Assembly (NCBI GenBank): GCA_026415295.1
Contig: JAOAHJ010000029.1
Location: 1-40,274, forward strand
DNA from: Spirochaetota bacterium
GTDB taxonomy: Bacteria > Spirochaetota > JAAYUW01 > JAOAHJ01
DNA length: 40,274 nt
Reading direction: 5' to 3'
Every line of letters begins with the position of its first letter. The stretch's first letter is position 1. Shown here one piece after another: positions 26,442 to 35,073 of the stretch. Made by a program: the position numbers and the translations under genes. Below the pieces are notes generated by a model. It saw only the letters and a program-made list of their open reading frames with translations. It was not told where the DNA came from and ran no database searches.

Positions 26442-27476
26442 TTAATAAAGAACTCTTTTTATTATCTTTTCAAAACCATAATAAAAGTAATTATCAAGCA
26501 ATTCTTCATTATAAAGATTTTTATATGGTGATATTGATTTTATTTTAATATAACTCTCCCTTATATTATCTAAATATAATTTTAATAGAGGTGAAAATAT
26601 TTCTTTTACCTTATTAAAGGTTTCACTAAAATTTTTATCTTTTAAGTTATTTTTTAATATAAGAAAAGGGTAATTAAAATTAATATTTTTTATTTTTAGT
26701 TTTTTATTAGTTTTGTTATATATATTTTTATTTGAGTTTTGAAAAAGCTTTATAATAATTGGAAATAAAATATTTTCTTGAGATTTTCTTACATCTTTTT
26801 TTATATCATCCAAAGAATCTATAATTGTTATAATCTTCAAAACATTTTTTGTTATTATTTGATAATTTTCTGATATTTTAATATCGATGTATTCAAGGGG
26901 TAAGAATTTTTTAAAAAGCTCGTAAAAATTATCATGATATTTTTCAAGGATTAAAAAATAATTCTGTAAACCTTCATTAAAATTTTCAAAATTATTAAAT
27001 GAGTTATTTAGAGTTTTATAGATTTCCTTTTCTTTTCTATAATAATTATTAATATGTTCAAAAGGGTCTTGAAAATAGACATAAATATATCTTAATCTTT
27101 TTAATAATTTTTTAATGTAAGATTTAATCAATTTTTTTAAAATTATATTTTTATTATCATAAATTAGATCGAAAAGTTTTAGAATAATAATTAAAATTGA
27201 AATTTCAGAAAAAAGAGGTAAAAATTTTTTTTCAACATAGATATCTACCTTTTTAAAAGGATTTAATGGACATTTCCTTTTTATAAAAGAATAATCTATT
27301 TTCTCTAAGTTAGATATAAATAAAAGATAGAAAAAAATAGAATCCTTAGACAAAAATAATCTACAGAAATTTGAATATGACTTAATATTGAAGCATAAAG
27401 AACAATAAATGGAGTTATAAAAATTAAAATGCTTTACTTTTAGCTCTTTTTTATCAGGTTCAATATAGCCTAACAT
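26442..27476 (-). CDS. DUF5685 family protein, function unknown
   Basis: 344 residues. The start MLGYIEPDKKELKVKHFN, then YCSLC (C25, C28), a Cys/Arg segment NFCRLFLSKD, and KRKCPLNPFKK (C69), match the DUF5685 signature (FGYVRPxKPELKVxEYxxYRxxYCGLC ... RC..HP). The remainder is helical and Lys/Asn-rich with few other landmarks. The cysteines suggest a metal site. Its ATG overlaps the stop of the receiver-like gene as TAATG, so translation is coupled. The family's role is not known to me; identification rests on the N-terminal third. Confidence 0.75.
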   Translation of the reverse strand: MLGYIEPDKKELKVKHFNFYNSIYCSLCFNIKSYSNFCRLFLSKDSIFFYLLFISNLEKIDYSFIKRKCPLNPFKKVDIYVEKKFLPLFSEISILIIILKLFDLIYDNKNIILKKLIKSYIKKLLKRLRYIYVYFQDPFEHINNYYRKEKEIYKTLNNSFNNFENFNEGLQNYFLILEKYHDNFYELFKKFLPLEYIDIKISENYQIITKNVLKIITIIDSLDDIKKDVRKSQENILFPIIIKLFQNSNKNIYNKTNKKLKIKNINFNYPFLILKNNLKDKNFSETFNKVKEIFSPLLKLYLDNIRESYIKIKSISPYKNLYNEELLDNYFYYGFEKIIKRVLY

Positions 27477-27805
27477 TATAATCTATCATTTTTATAAAAA
27501 AAATATTCTTGTAAAGGCTTAAAAAGAATATTCAAATCATTTTTTAAAAAATACCTAAATTCTTCATAGTCAAAATATTGGGAAAGATAAATTATTTTCT
27601 CTTTTCTTGTTAATTGAATTAAATCATAAAATATAAATGGATCAATAGTTGAAGAATCAAATATTATAAAATCAAAATGGTCTATAATACTAATGAAATC
27701 ATCCTTATTTTTATAAAAATAAATTTCGAATTTATTTTTATCTATGTTATTAACGAACTTTAAAAAATGATCTTTTCTTTTTGTTAATATAGCTATTTTT
27801 AACAT
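27476..27805 (-). CDS. Degenerate response-regulator receiver domain
   Basis: 109 residues, one CheY-like domain. The beta1 start LKIAILTKRKDH lacks the acidic pair used to bind Mg. The strand-3 Asp is kept (FDFIIFDSS, D50), as is a Ser in the Thr position (IIYLSQY) and the Lys-Pro of strand 5 (LFKPLQE, K96-P97). It has lost metal ligands, so it is probably not phosphorylated normally. It may serve as a protein-binding module. It is translated just before, and coupled to, the DUF5685 gene, suggesting the two products act together. No Shine-Dalgarno. Confidence 0.65.
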   Translation of the reverse strand: MLKIAILTKRKDHFLKFVNNIDKNKFEIYFYKNKDDFISIIDHFDFIIFDSSTIDPFIFYDLIQLTRKEKIIYLSQYFDYEEFRYFLKNDLNILFKPLQEYFFYKNDRL

Positions 27806-28003
27806 GTCTATAAATTAATAATATAAAATTAAATTAAGTAAATAGTTAAAGATTGAAAATTATAAAAAAGTTAATAATTGAATTTAAATAATAAAGTATT
27901 AGAATTAAATAGATAGATAGAATAGAATTATATTGATAAAATAAGATAAATAAAGTTAAAGAAACATAAAAATTAGAAATAATTAGATTAGGAATAGACT
28001 TGT

Positions 28004-28540
28004 ATGAAGTTTAAAATATTAATACTATTTTTTATTTTATTTATTTTTTTTGAAGTTATTAATTTTGATTTTATATATGGTGATGAAGATGAAAATAATT
28101 ATAGAATATATTCTATTTGTATTGATTTTAAACCTCTTTTTTTATCAATTCAGACTGAAGGTTTTGGTTATGGTTTCTTTTTTGAATATTTTCTTAACCA
28201 AAAATTATCATTATTATTAAGAAATGAATATATGAATTTTATATCTTTGAATATTTGGTTAATTGATTTAATGTTTGGAGTAAGATTGTATTTTAGGAAT
28301 GCATATTCTGGATTATTTTTTGGTACATATTTTATAATATTTTATGGTTCAAAGCCAAATTTAAATACTTTTACTTGGGGATTTAATGTAGAATTAGGAT
28401 ATAGATTTTTATTATTAAAAGAATTTTTTAAAAAAAATATTAAAGTTTTTTTAGAAATTTATTTAGAGTTCAATTATTTGTATAAAGAAGAGATTATTTA
28501 TGGAATTTCACCTGGTTTTTGTATAGGATTTAATTTCTAA
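28004..28540 (+). CDS. Putative outer-membrane beta-barrel protein
   Basis: 178 residues. A long signal peptide (1-26, ILILFFILFIFFEVINFDF) probably ends before DEDENNYR. The mature part alternates aromatic and hydrophobic strands, for example GFGYGFFFEYFLNQKLSLLLRNEY (about 53-76), GVRLYFRNAYSGLFFGTYF and WGFNVELGYRFLL. It closes with GFCIGFNF, a C-terminal aromatic as required by BAM. This fits a small 8-strand barrel of the kind annotated as OMP_b-brl. The role cannot be told. The 198 bases before it hold only purine-rich AT DNA. Confidence 0.65.
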   Translation: MKFKILILFFILFIFFEVINFDFIYGDEDENNYRIYSICIDFKPLFLSIQTEGFGYGFFFEYFLNQKLSLLLRNEYMNFISLNIWLIDLMFGVRLYFRNAYSGLFFGTYFIIFYGSKPNLNTFTWGFNVELGYRFLLLKEFFKKNIKVFLEIYLEFNYLYKEEIIYGISPGFCIGFNF

Positions 28541-28556
28541 AAAAATTATAATACTT

Positions 28557-28582
28557 TTAATTGTTGTTTTAACAATAATTAA
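28557..28582. terminator. AT-rich hairpin after the barrel gene, possible terminator
   Basis: TTAATTGTTGTT (28557-28568) pairs with AACAATAATTAA (28571-28582) with one G-U pair. A T run follows about 8 bases later rather than directly, so termination is uncertain. The rest of 28541-28843 holds no gene I can recognise. Confidence 0.4.
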
Positions 28583-28843
28583 AAAATATTTTTTTACTAA
28601 AAATTTAGGTGAAAAATTGCGATAGTTTATTACATTTAAAAAAGAAGTTAATTTTGTTAACAATATTATGTCTATTAATCTTTTATTTCTATAATTAAAT
28701 CGATATGAAAATACTATAAAATCTTTGTATATTTGTTGAAAGTGGAAAATATTTATCTAAAAAAATATAGGGTGTAATTAATGTTATTTATAAAATAAAA
28801 TTAAATTTTTGAAATAATTAGAAAATATAAATTAATATTTTAA

Positions 28844-29530
28844 TTTTTTATTTTTAGGATTTTTATTTTTTATTGTAACAATCCTGTTAATAATATTTCC
28901 CCAACAAATAATCATCAAAAAAATGAACCTCCAAAAACTAAAATAGAATTACAATTTAATTATGATGAAGGAACTTATGATAATTATATTAATTTAAGCA
29001 TAAGTAGTAATTTAGATAAAATCATAATAAAATATATTGTTGATGGTTCAAATCCTTCAATTTCAATTGGATTATTTTATACTGGGCTTATATTAATTGA
29101 TAAAACTATAACATTGAAAATATAATACAGGCCAATACACATAAATAAAAAGAGATTCAAATGGTATTGTTCATATAGCATATTATGATGAACTAAATGA
29201 AAAACTAAAATATGCAAATAATAGTTCAGATGCATTGCAAACATTAAATAAAAATGGTAGTTTTCAAGTTATTACTGTTTTAATTTCAGGTAATATTGGA
29301 AAGTTTTCAGATATTGTTTTAGACAGTCAAAATTATATCCATATTGTATGTTATAATGAGAAAAATGAAAAAATTATTTAAATAATAAAAATAAGAATTT
29401 TAAATCAACTATAATAGATAATGAAACAAGTAATATGTTTACATCAATTGATATTGATAGTTTTGGAAGAGTTTACATATCCTATTATGATGCAACTAAT
29501 AAGAAATTAACAATACAGTATAATAAATAA
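28844..29530 (+). pseudogene. Decayed lipoprotein gene (chitobiase-like domain plus propeller-like repeats)
   Basis: Three fragments in different frames look like one ruined gene. Fragment 1 (28844-29125) has a hydrophobic start then Cys (IFIFYCNNPVNN), then YDEGTYDNYINLSISS and IVDGSNPSISIGLFYTG. This is the pattern of CHB_HEX_C_1 domains (G.Y...V.L...TDGS.PS...Y.G). Fragment 2 (about 29148-29381) has DSNGIVHIAYYDELNEKLKY and DSQNYIHIVCYNEKNEKI. Fragment 3 (29381-29530) has DIDSFGRVYISYYDATNKKL. These are tandem beta repeats of the type D.G..HI.YYD..N..LKY. No start codon lies at the front, and at least two frame changes and a stop separate the pieces. The remnant is convergent with the DUF72 gene. 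Confidence 0.75.
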
Positions 29531-29585
29531 TATTTTTATAAGTTTTGTTTGTTTCTTATTTTTTTAAAATATTAATATTATAATT

Positions 29586-30566
29586 TTATTTAGTTTTTAG
29601 TAATGTTGTAAATTCATCTATTTGTTTGGAGTAATATTTTAATAAGTTTGTGATGCTATTTAATTTTATAAAAGAATTGTTTTCTTTATCAGGGTTTATA
29701 GCTTTATTAAATAAAATCTCAAACTGGAAAGCATTGAGAATAGACTTTGCTTTATAATGATTATTCATTGTTAGAATAAAATTATTTTCACTATTATTAA
29801 CTGAGCTTTTTATGTAATTATTTAATTTGTAATTAATAGAATTAAAAATTTCTATTATTTCTTGTGCTTTGTATAGATAATTGTATCTTTCGAAAGGTTC
29901 TGTATTTTCTTTAAACCAATTTTCATAATTTCTTCCATGTAATCTAAAATACATGAAATTTTTTGATGATTTAATAAAGGTTAATGGTATAGAGCTTGAA
30001 ATTAATGGTTGATCAATATTAACAAAAACTAAATTGTTTTTATTTAAATAATTCAAAAAATCCTTATTTATAAATGTTTTGTTTCTAACTTCTATTGCAA
30101 AATTAAAGAGATTTGATTTTTCTTTGTTAGATTTAATCTTAAATTCATTAATTTTCTCAAGGATAATATTAAAATTATAAATAAAATTTTGATTAAATTT
30201 TACTGAGTATGGAAATTGAAAAAGAATTAGTAATACATTATCTTCTATTTCAATTAATGGATAGAAAAAATCTTCGAGTTTTTTTATTATTAAAAAAGAA
30301 TCTGTTTTGTTAATTTCATTAAAATTTTGATGTGTAAAAAAACTGTTTATTTTAAATATTAATTTTTTGCCAGAAAAATCTTTTAATAAAAATATTTTTT
30401 TTAAATAATTGATAAAAAAATTTTGAGGATTGTTATAAAAAGTAGAATCTATTTCAACTAAATCAAAAAAGTTAAAATATTTTTCAAGTTTATTTTTTTC
30501 ATTTTTTGTGTAAAAAATATCTTCCCAATCTTTATAAGAATAACCACATGTTCCAATATAAATCAT
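29586..30566 (-). CDS. DUF72 (YecE-like) TIM-barrel protein
   Basis: 326 residues. The start IYIGTCGYSYKDWEDIFY and LEKYFNFFDLVEIDSTFYNNP match the DUF72 family (GTSGWSY.DW...FY; YF..VEINSTFY..P). Further matches are FAIEVRNKTFI, VFVNIDQPL and FMYFRLHGRN. A long Lys/Asn-rich linker around 130-150 and a 20-residue insertion near the C-terminus are typical of this genome. DUF72 proteins have a TIM-barrel fold and no settled biochemical function. The gene stands alone; the divergent gene is mltG. Confidence 0.88.
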   Translation of the reverse strand: MIYIGTCGYSYKDWEDIFYTKNEKNKLEKYFNFFDLVEIDSTFYNNPQNFFINYLKKIFLLKDFSGKKLIFKINSFFTHQNFNEINKTDSFLIIKKLEDFFYPLIEIEDNVLLILFQFPYSVKFNQNFIYNFNIILEKINEFKIKSNKEKSNLFNFAIEVRNKTFINKDFLNYLNKNNLVFVNIDQPLISSSIPLTFIKSSKNFMYFRLHGRNYENWFKENTEPFERYNYLYKAQEIIEIFNSINYKLNNYIKSSVNNSENNFILTMNNHYKAKSILNAFQFEILFNKAINPDKENNSFIKLNSITNLLKYYSKQIDEFTTLLKTK

Positions 30567-30666
30567 AAATTTTCTTTCTTACAAAATTTATTGTATAAAC
30601 ATTTATTAAAAAATAAATATTAAATTATAATTATTATTTAATTTCTATTTAATATATATTTTTATG

Positions 30667-30693
30667 TAATATTTTAAAATAATTAAAATATTA
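30667..30693. promoter_or_regulatory. Perfect palindrome between DUF72 gene and mltG
   Basis: TAATATTTTAA (30667-30677) and TTAAAATATTA (30683-30693) form an 11-base perfect inverted repeat around 5 bases, in the 212-base divergent region. It could be an operator or a chance AT palindrome. Confidence 0.25.
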
Positions 30694-30778
30694 AGTTATT
30701 TTTTACTTGGATATATAATTAAATTTAACATAAAATTTGAATATTTGAAAATAATTTTAAATATGCTTTTCTTAAAGG

Positions 30779-31807
30779 GTGAAAAAAGAAAAATTTAACA
30801 AAAATCAATTTAAAACTTCGTTTAAAACTATTTTTATTTCCTTCACTCTTATTCTTATTCTTTTTTCTTTTTTGATATTTTATATAAGTTTTAATGTTTT
30901 CTTTTTTAAATTAAGTGATGACTTTTTTATTGAAGTATATCCTGGAATGACCTTAAAATTTTTTATTGAGAAACTTGTAAATAATGGTTTAAGTGGAAAT
31001 AAAAATGTTTATTATTTTTATGCAAGATTTTTGAAACCGGGTTTTGTTCTAAAAAAAGGTAAATATAATTTTAAGAAAGGTAGTAATTTTTATAATATAA
31101 TTGAAGTTGTTGGAAAAGGTGTTTCTGAATTAAAAAAAGTCACTATTCCACCTGGTCTTAAAATTAAAGAGTTAATAGAATATTTAAATAAAAATAAAAT
31201 AATTCCAGAAAAAGATTTTATAAAGCTTATATCAAATAAAGATTTTATGAAAAATTGGCCTATAATTGAGGCTTATAATTCTTTTGAAGGTTTTATTTTT
31301 CCAGAAACATATTTTTATTCACCAGACATAAAATATGAAGAAGTCCTCAAAATCTTTGTAGATGAATTTTTTAGACAATTAAATAAAATTATTAACATTA
31401 ATGATTATTCTTTTAAAGAAATTTATGAAAGAATAATAGTAGCTTCTCTTATAGAAGAAGAAGCTTTTATTGAGAGTGAGAAAGAAATTATAGCTTCAGT
31501 AATATATAATAGACTTAAAAAGGGCATGAGATTAGAATTATGTCCAACAGTAGAATATATTTTGCCAAAACACAAAAAGTTCCTTACTTATGAAGATCTA
31601 CTTATTAAATCCCCATATAATACTTATATTAATAAGGGGTTACCTCCAACTCCCATATGTAATCCATCTTTATCTTCATTGAAAGCTTCTTTTTATCCTG
31701 CACAAACTGAGTTTCTTTTTTATGTTTCTAAGGGTGATGGAACTCATTTTTTTTCAAAGTCTTTTGAAGAACACCTTAGATATAAAAGAAAGTCAAATTA
31801 TTATTAA
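30779..31807 (+). CDS. mltG: Endolytic murein transglycosylase MltG
   Basis: Inner-membrane enzyme that cuts nascent glycan strands. 342 residues. One N-terminal helix (about 18-43), then a LysM-like part (VTIPPGLKIKELIEYL, 121-136), then the YceG catalytic domain: EGFIFPETYFY (170-180), VASLIEEEAF with the catalytic Glu near E226 (normally ASIVEKE), VIYNRLKKGM, SPYNTYINKGLPPTPICNPS, and the end GDGTHFFSKSFEEH. The start is GTG, directly adjacent to AAAGG; spacing is too short for a good site and the next ATG is far inside, so the start is uncertain. Confidence 0.94.
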   Translation: MKKEKFNKNQFKTSFKTIFISFTLILILFSFLIFYISFNVFFFKLSDDFFIEVYPGMTLKFFIEKLVNNGLSGNKNVYYFYARFLKPGFVLKKGKYNFKKGSNFYNIIEVVGKGVSELKKVTIPPGLKIKELIEYLNKNKIIPEKDFIKLISNKDFMKNWPIIEAYNSFEGFIFPETYFYSPDIKYEEVLKIFVDEFFRQLNKIININDYSFKEIYERIIVASLIEEEAFIESEKEIIASVIYNRLKKGMRLELCPTVEYILPKHKKFLTYEDLLIKSPYNTYINKGLPPTPICNPSLSSLKASFYPAQTEFLFYVSKGDGTHFFSKSFEEHLRYKRKSNYY

Positions 31808-32007
31808 TTATATAATATTAATAATTTATAATGGTATTTTCTTAAATAATAGAGAAAAAAAATTAGAAAAGTTTTATAAATAAAAAAGGAATAAAAAAAA
31901 TAGAATAAATTATAAAAATTTTACAAAGATTAAGAATGATTTGCTTATATTGTAAAATATATAACTATATGTGAGTTAGTATAATTTTTAAAAAAGGTAT
32001 AAAAATT

Positions 32008-32892
32008 ATGAGCAAAGAAAAAGCGAATAAGATCCATTTGTTAAATTTATTTAATACAATAAAAACCTACTTTATTATAATTTGTGGTTTATTTATAAAT
32101 TCATTTGGTTGGACTGCTTTTCTTATTCCTTCTGGCATAATTGGGGGAGGAGTTTCTGGTATCTCAACTCTTATTTATTATTCCACAGGTATTTCTGTAG
32201 GGTTTTTTTATTTTATAATTAATATTTTTTTAATTTTAATTGGTCTAAAAATTTTAGGTAAAACTTTTGGTTTTAAAACAATTTTTGGAATTTTTGTTAT
32301 TTCTTTCTTTTTTTCATTATTACAATCAGTATTTAAAAAACCTATTGTTTCAGATCTTTTTATGTGCTCAATTATAGGAGGGGCATTAGCTGGGATTGGT
32401 ATTGGTATCATTTTTACTCAGGGGGGAAGTACAGGAGGAACAGATATTATAGCTTTAATAATAAATAAATATAGAGATATAAGCCCTGGTAAAATTATTT
32501 TATTAATAGATGTTTTGATAATAGCATCTTCTTATCTATTTTTTAAATCAGTTGAAAAGTTAGTTTATAGTTATGTTACAATGTTTGTACTTTCATATTC
32601 TATTGATCTTATTATAGAGGGTTCAAAGCAATCAGTGCAAATGTTTGTATTTTCTAATGAACATAAAAAAATTGCTGATGAAATAGGAAATGTTCTTAAA
32701 AGAGGTGTTACTATATTGAAAGGGGAAGGGTGGTATACCAAAAAAGAGATAATGGTTTTAACAATTATAGTTAGGAAATATCAAATTCAAGATGTTTTAA
32801 GAATAATACACAAGTATGATAGACAAGCTTTTGTTTCTATTGCTTCGGTAGTTGGTGTATATGGAAAAGGTTTTGAAAGTATAAAATTTTAG
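32008..32892 (+). CDS. YitT family membrane protein (DUF161 + DUF2179)
   Basis: 294 residues. Five or six helices in the first 200 residues (about 20-40, 58-78, 84-104, 115-132, 158-175, 188-203), with GGGVSGISTLIYYSTGISVGFFY and TQGGSTGGTDIIALIINKY, the YitT signature. The C-terminal cytoplasmic DUF2179 (about 215-290) is KRGVTILKGEGWYTKKEIMVLT, then DRQAFVSIASVVGVYGKGF. Transport or sensor roles are proposed but not settled. cobT follows after 9 bases, so they are probably co-transcribed; no direct relation to cobalamin is known to me. Confidence 0.92.
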   Translation: MSKEKANKIHLLNLFNTIKTYFIIICGLFINSFGWTAFLIPSGIIGGGVSGISTLIYYSTGISVGFFYFIINIFLILIGLKILGKTFGFKTIFGIFVISFFFSLLQSVFKKPIVSDLFMCSIIGGALAGIGIGIIFTQGGSTGGTDIIALIINKYRDISPGKIILLIDVLIIASSYLFFKSVEKLVYSYVTMFVLSYSIDLIIEGSKQSVQMFVFSNEHKKIADEIGNVLKRGVTILKGEGWYTKKEIMVLTIIVRKYQIQDVLRIIHKYDRQAFVSIASVVGVYGKGFESIKF

Positions 32893-32901
32893 GAGGTTCT
32901 T

Positions 32902-33972
32902 ATGGATATATTAAGAAGTAAAGAAAAAGAAAAAAAAGAATTAATTAAAAAAGAAATGCTTGCACATCTTGATAACTTAACAAAACCAAAAGGTAGTCTA
33001 GGAAAGCTTGAAGAAATTTCTTTAAAACTTTCATTAATTAAAGAAGAAGTTCCACCTAAAATTAGTAAAAAAGCTCATTTTATTTTTGTAGGAGACCATG
33101 GGGTTGTTGAGGAGGGTGTTTCTCTTTATCCACAAGAAGTAACTTCTCAAATGGTATACAACTTCTTAAATGGTGGTGCTGCAATAAATGTTTTTGCTAG
33201 GTATTATAGTTATGACCTTTTTTGTATTGATTGTGGTGTTAAAAAAGATTTTGAAGAAAATATTAAAAAAAGAAATGATTTTTTTGATATGAAAGTTAAT
33301 AATGGTACAAAAAATATTCTTAAAGAGCCTGCAATGAATGAAGAAGAATATGAAAAGGCTTATAAATATGGTGAAAAGCTCGCAAATTTTGTAATAGAAA
33401 AAGGTTATGATTTGATATCTTTGGGTGATATGGGAATCGGAAATACTACGATAGCATCAACTATACTAATAGCTTTAGGTTTTAATCCTGATGATATTGT
33501 TGATAAGGGAACAGGTATAGATGAGGAGATGTTAAAACATAAAAAAGAGGTCATAGTAAAAGCTGTTGAAAAGCATAAACCATATAAAGATACTAAAGAT
33601 ATATTAATAAAAGTTGGAGGATACGAATTTGTTGTTATAAAATCTTTTGTTGAGAATCTTATAGATAAAAAAATAGCAATCATTTCTGATGGTTTTCCTA
33701 TTACTTCTGCTTTATATCCAGTTTTTGTAGATATTCCTGATTCTATTGACTTTTTGTTTGCAGGGCACCTTTCAAAAGTAAAGGGTCATAAAAATGTATT
33801 AAATAAAATGGGGTTAGAACCAATTATTAATCTTGAAATGAGGCTAGGAGAGGGAACAGGTGCAATAATTGGAGGTTCAATAGTAGAACTTTCTTCCAAA
33901 ATGGCTTGTGAAATGGCTACATTTAGTGGTGCAAATGTAAGTAAAAGTATAAAAGAAGAAAAGAGATATTAA
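32902..33972 (+). CDS. cobT: Nicotinate-nucleotide:dimethylbenzimidazole phosphoribosyltransferase CobT
   Basis: Makes alpha-ribazole phosphate for the lower ligand of cobalamin. 356 residues, normal. LDNLTKPKGSLGKLEEI (23-39), FVGDHGV (DMB pocket), EGVSLYPQEVTSQMV, GDMGIGNTT, and the C-terminal EMRLGEGTGAI with the catalytic Glu (E317 in the Salmonella enzyme). Strong Shine-Dalgarno AGGAGG 6 bases before ATG. With cobS downstream it forms a minimal nucleotide-loop module; other cob genes are not in the window and no cobalamin riboswitch is seen upstream. Confidence 0.96.
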   Translation: MDILRSKEKEKKELIKKEMLAHLDNLTKPKGSLGKLEEISLKLSLIKEEVPPKISKKAHFIFVGDHGVVEEGVSLYPQEVTSQMVYNFLNGGAAINVFARYYSYDLFCIDCGVKKDFEENIKKRNDFFDMKVNNGTKNILKEPAMNEEEYEKAYKYGEKLANFVIEKGYDLISLGDMGIGNTTIASTILIALGFNPDDIVDKGTGIDEEMLKHKKEVIVKAVEKHKPYKDTKDILIKVGGYEFVVIKSFVENLIDKKIAIISDGFPITSALYPVFVDIPDSIDFLFAGHLSKVKGHKNVLNKMGLEPIINLEMRLGEGTGAIIGGSIVELSSKMACEMATFSGANVSKSIKEEKRY

Positions 33973-34049
33973 AAGATAAGGTGATAATAGTAGAAATTTT
34001 AAAATATTAAAATTTTATTTTAATTTTTAGAATTGAGGAATCCATTTTT

Positions 34050-35042
34050 GTGAGAAATAAAATTATTTTAAAAATAAAAGAAAATTTTGATTCTTTTCTA
34101 ACAACTTTAGCTTTTTTTTCAAGATTTAAACTAAAATTTAATTTTATTTATGATAATTTCTCTTTTTATTTACCGGCTGTTTTTTTTATTGGGAATATTT
34201 TTTATATAATAGGTTTAATTTTATTAATTCTAATAAAAATAGAACCATTATTATTAAATTTTTTTATATTTATTTTTTCTTATTATTTTTTTAATCTATT
34301 TCATTTTGATGGATTTGTTGACTTTATAGATGCAGTTTTTTCGCAAAAAGATAAAGAAAAGAAAAAAGAGATTTTAAAAGATGTTCATAAGGGAAGTTTT
34401 GCTATTTTTTTCGGTTCTTTATATGTTTTATGTAAATTTATTCTAACACTAAAAATATATGAATTTTTTTATAATAATTTTTATATTAAAATTAGAGATA
34501 GAAGTGTTAATTTAGAATTAATAATAATTGCTTATTTATTTACTTTTTTTATAAGTTTTTTCTCTAAATTAAGTTCTTTTTATCTTGGAATAAATACTAG
34601 AATTATTAATACAAGTAAATCATTTAGCTATTTTCAAAGTTTATTAAATAAAACTAAATTTTTGAAAGGATTGATTGCGTTTTACCCAATATTCTTAGTT
34701 TTTTCATTTTTAATATTTATTTTGGTATATTTAAAAATATTTTATCCATTTTTTGAATTTAAAAAAAATTTTTCTAATTTTTTTTATAATTCTGGCTTTT
34801 TAATTATTAATAATGGGAATTTATTTTTAATGTTATTTAATTTATATTTTTATTATTTTACTATTTTTTATCTTTTATCCATAATTATTAATTTAATTTT
34901 TAGAAATATTTACCTAAAAATATGCTATGTTAATTTTGATGGAGTTAATGGAGACTGTGCAGGTTTTTTTATAGAGGTAAATGAATTGATACTTTTATTT
35001 TTTTGTAATTGTTTATTAAATAATTTGAATTTTAAAATCTAA
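34050..35042 (+). CDS. cobS: Adenosylcobinamide-GDP ribazoletransferase CobS
   Basis: Joins adenosylcobinamide-GDP and alpha-ribazole, completing cobalamin. 330 residues, longer than the usual 250-260 through Phe/Lys-rich inserts. LTTLAFFSRFKL at the start, FHFDGFVDFIDAVF (84-97, the lipid-facing HxDGxxDxxD motif), KEILKDVHKGSFAIFFG, and the end GVNGDCAGFFIEVNELI, which fits the family's GxTGDxxG...E. Many hydrophobic helices. The start is GTG with only a distant GAGG. It lies 77 bases after cobT. Confidence 0.88.
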   Translation: MRNKIILKIKENFDSFLTTLAFFSRFKLKFNFIYDNFSFYLPAVFFIGNIFYIIGLILLILIKIEPLLLNFFIFIFSYYFFNLFHFDGFVDFIDAVFSQKDKEKKKEILKDVHKGSFAIFFGSLYVLCKFILTLKIYEFFYNNFYIKIRDRSVNLELIIIAYLFTFFISFFSKLSSFYLGINTRIINTSKSFSYFQSLLNKTKFLKGLIAFYPIFLVFSFLIFILVYLKIFYPFFEFKKNFSNFFYNSGFLIINNGNLFLMLFNLYFYYFTIFYLLSIIINLIFRNIYLKICYVNFDGVNGDCAGFFIEVNELILLFFCNCLLNNLNFKI

Positions 35043-35073
35043 TAAATAAAAATAAATAATAAAATTTGATTTT

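Noticed and set aside
27806-28003. Tandem repeat or regulatory array in the purine-rich gap
   Set aside because: Short GATA/TAGA-like runs are present but not in a regular period; this is ordinary low-complexity AT DNA.
31808-32007. Cobalamin riboswitch before the yitT-cobT-cobS run
   Set aside because: The gap is AT-rich and lacks a B12-box-like GC-rich core.
33405-33683. Antisense open frame inside cobT
   Set aside because: Complement of a well-conserved coding sequence; low-complexity product and no ribosome site.
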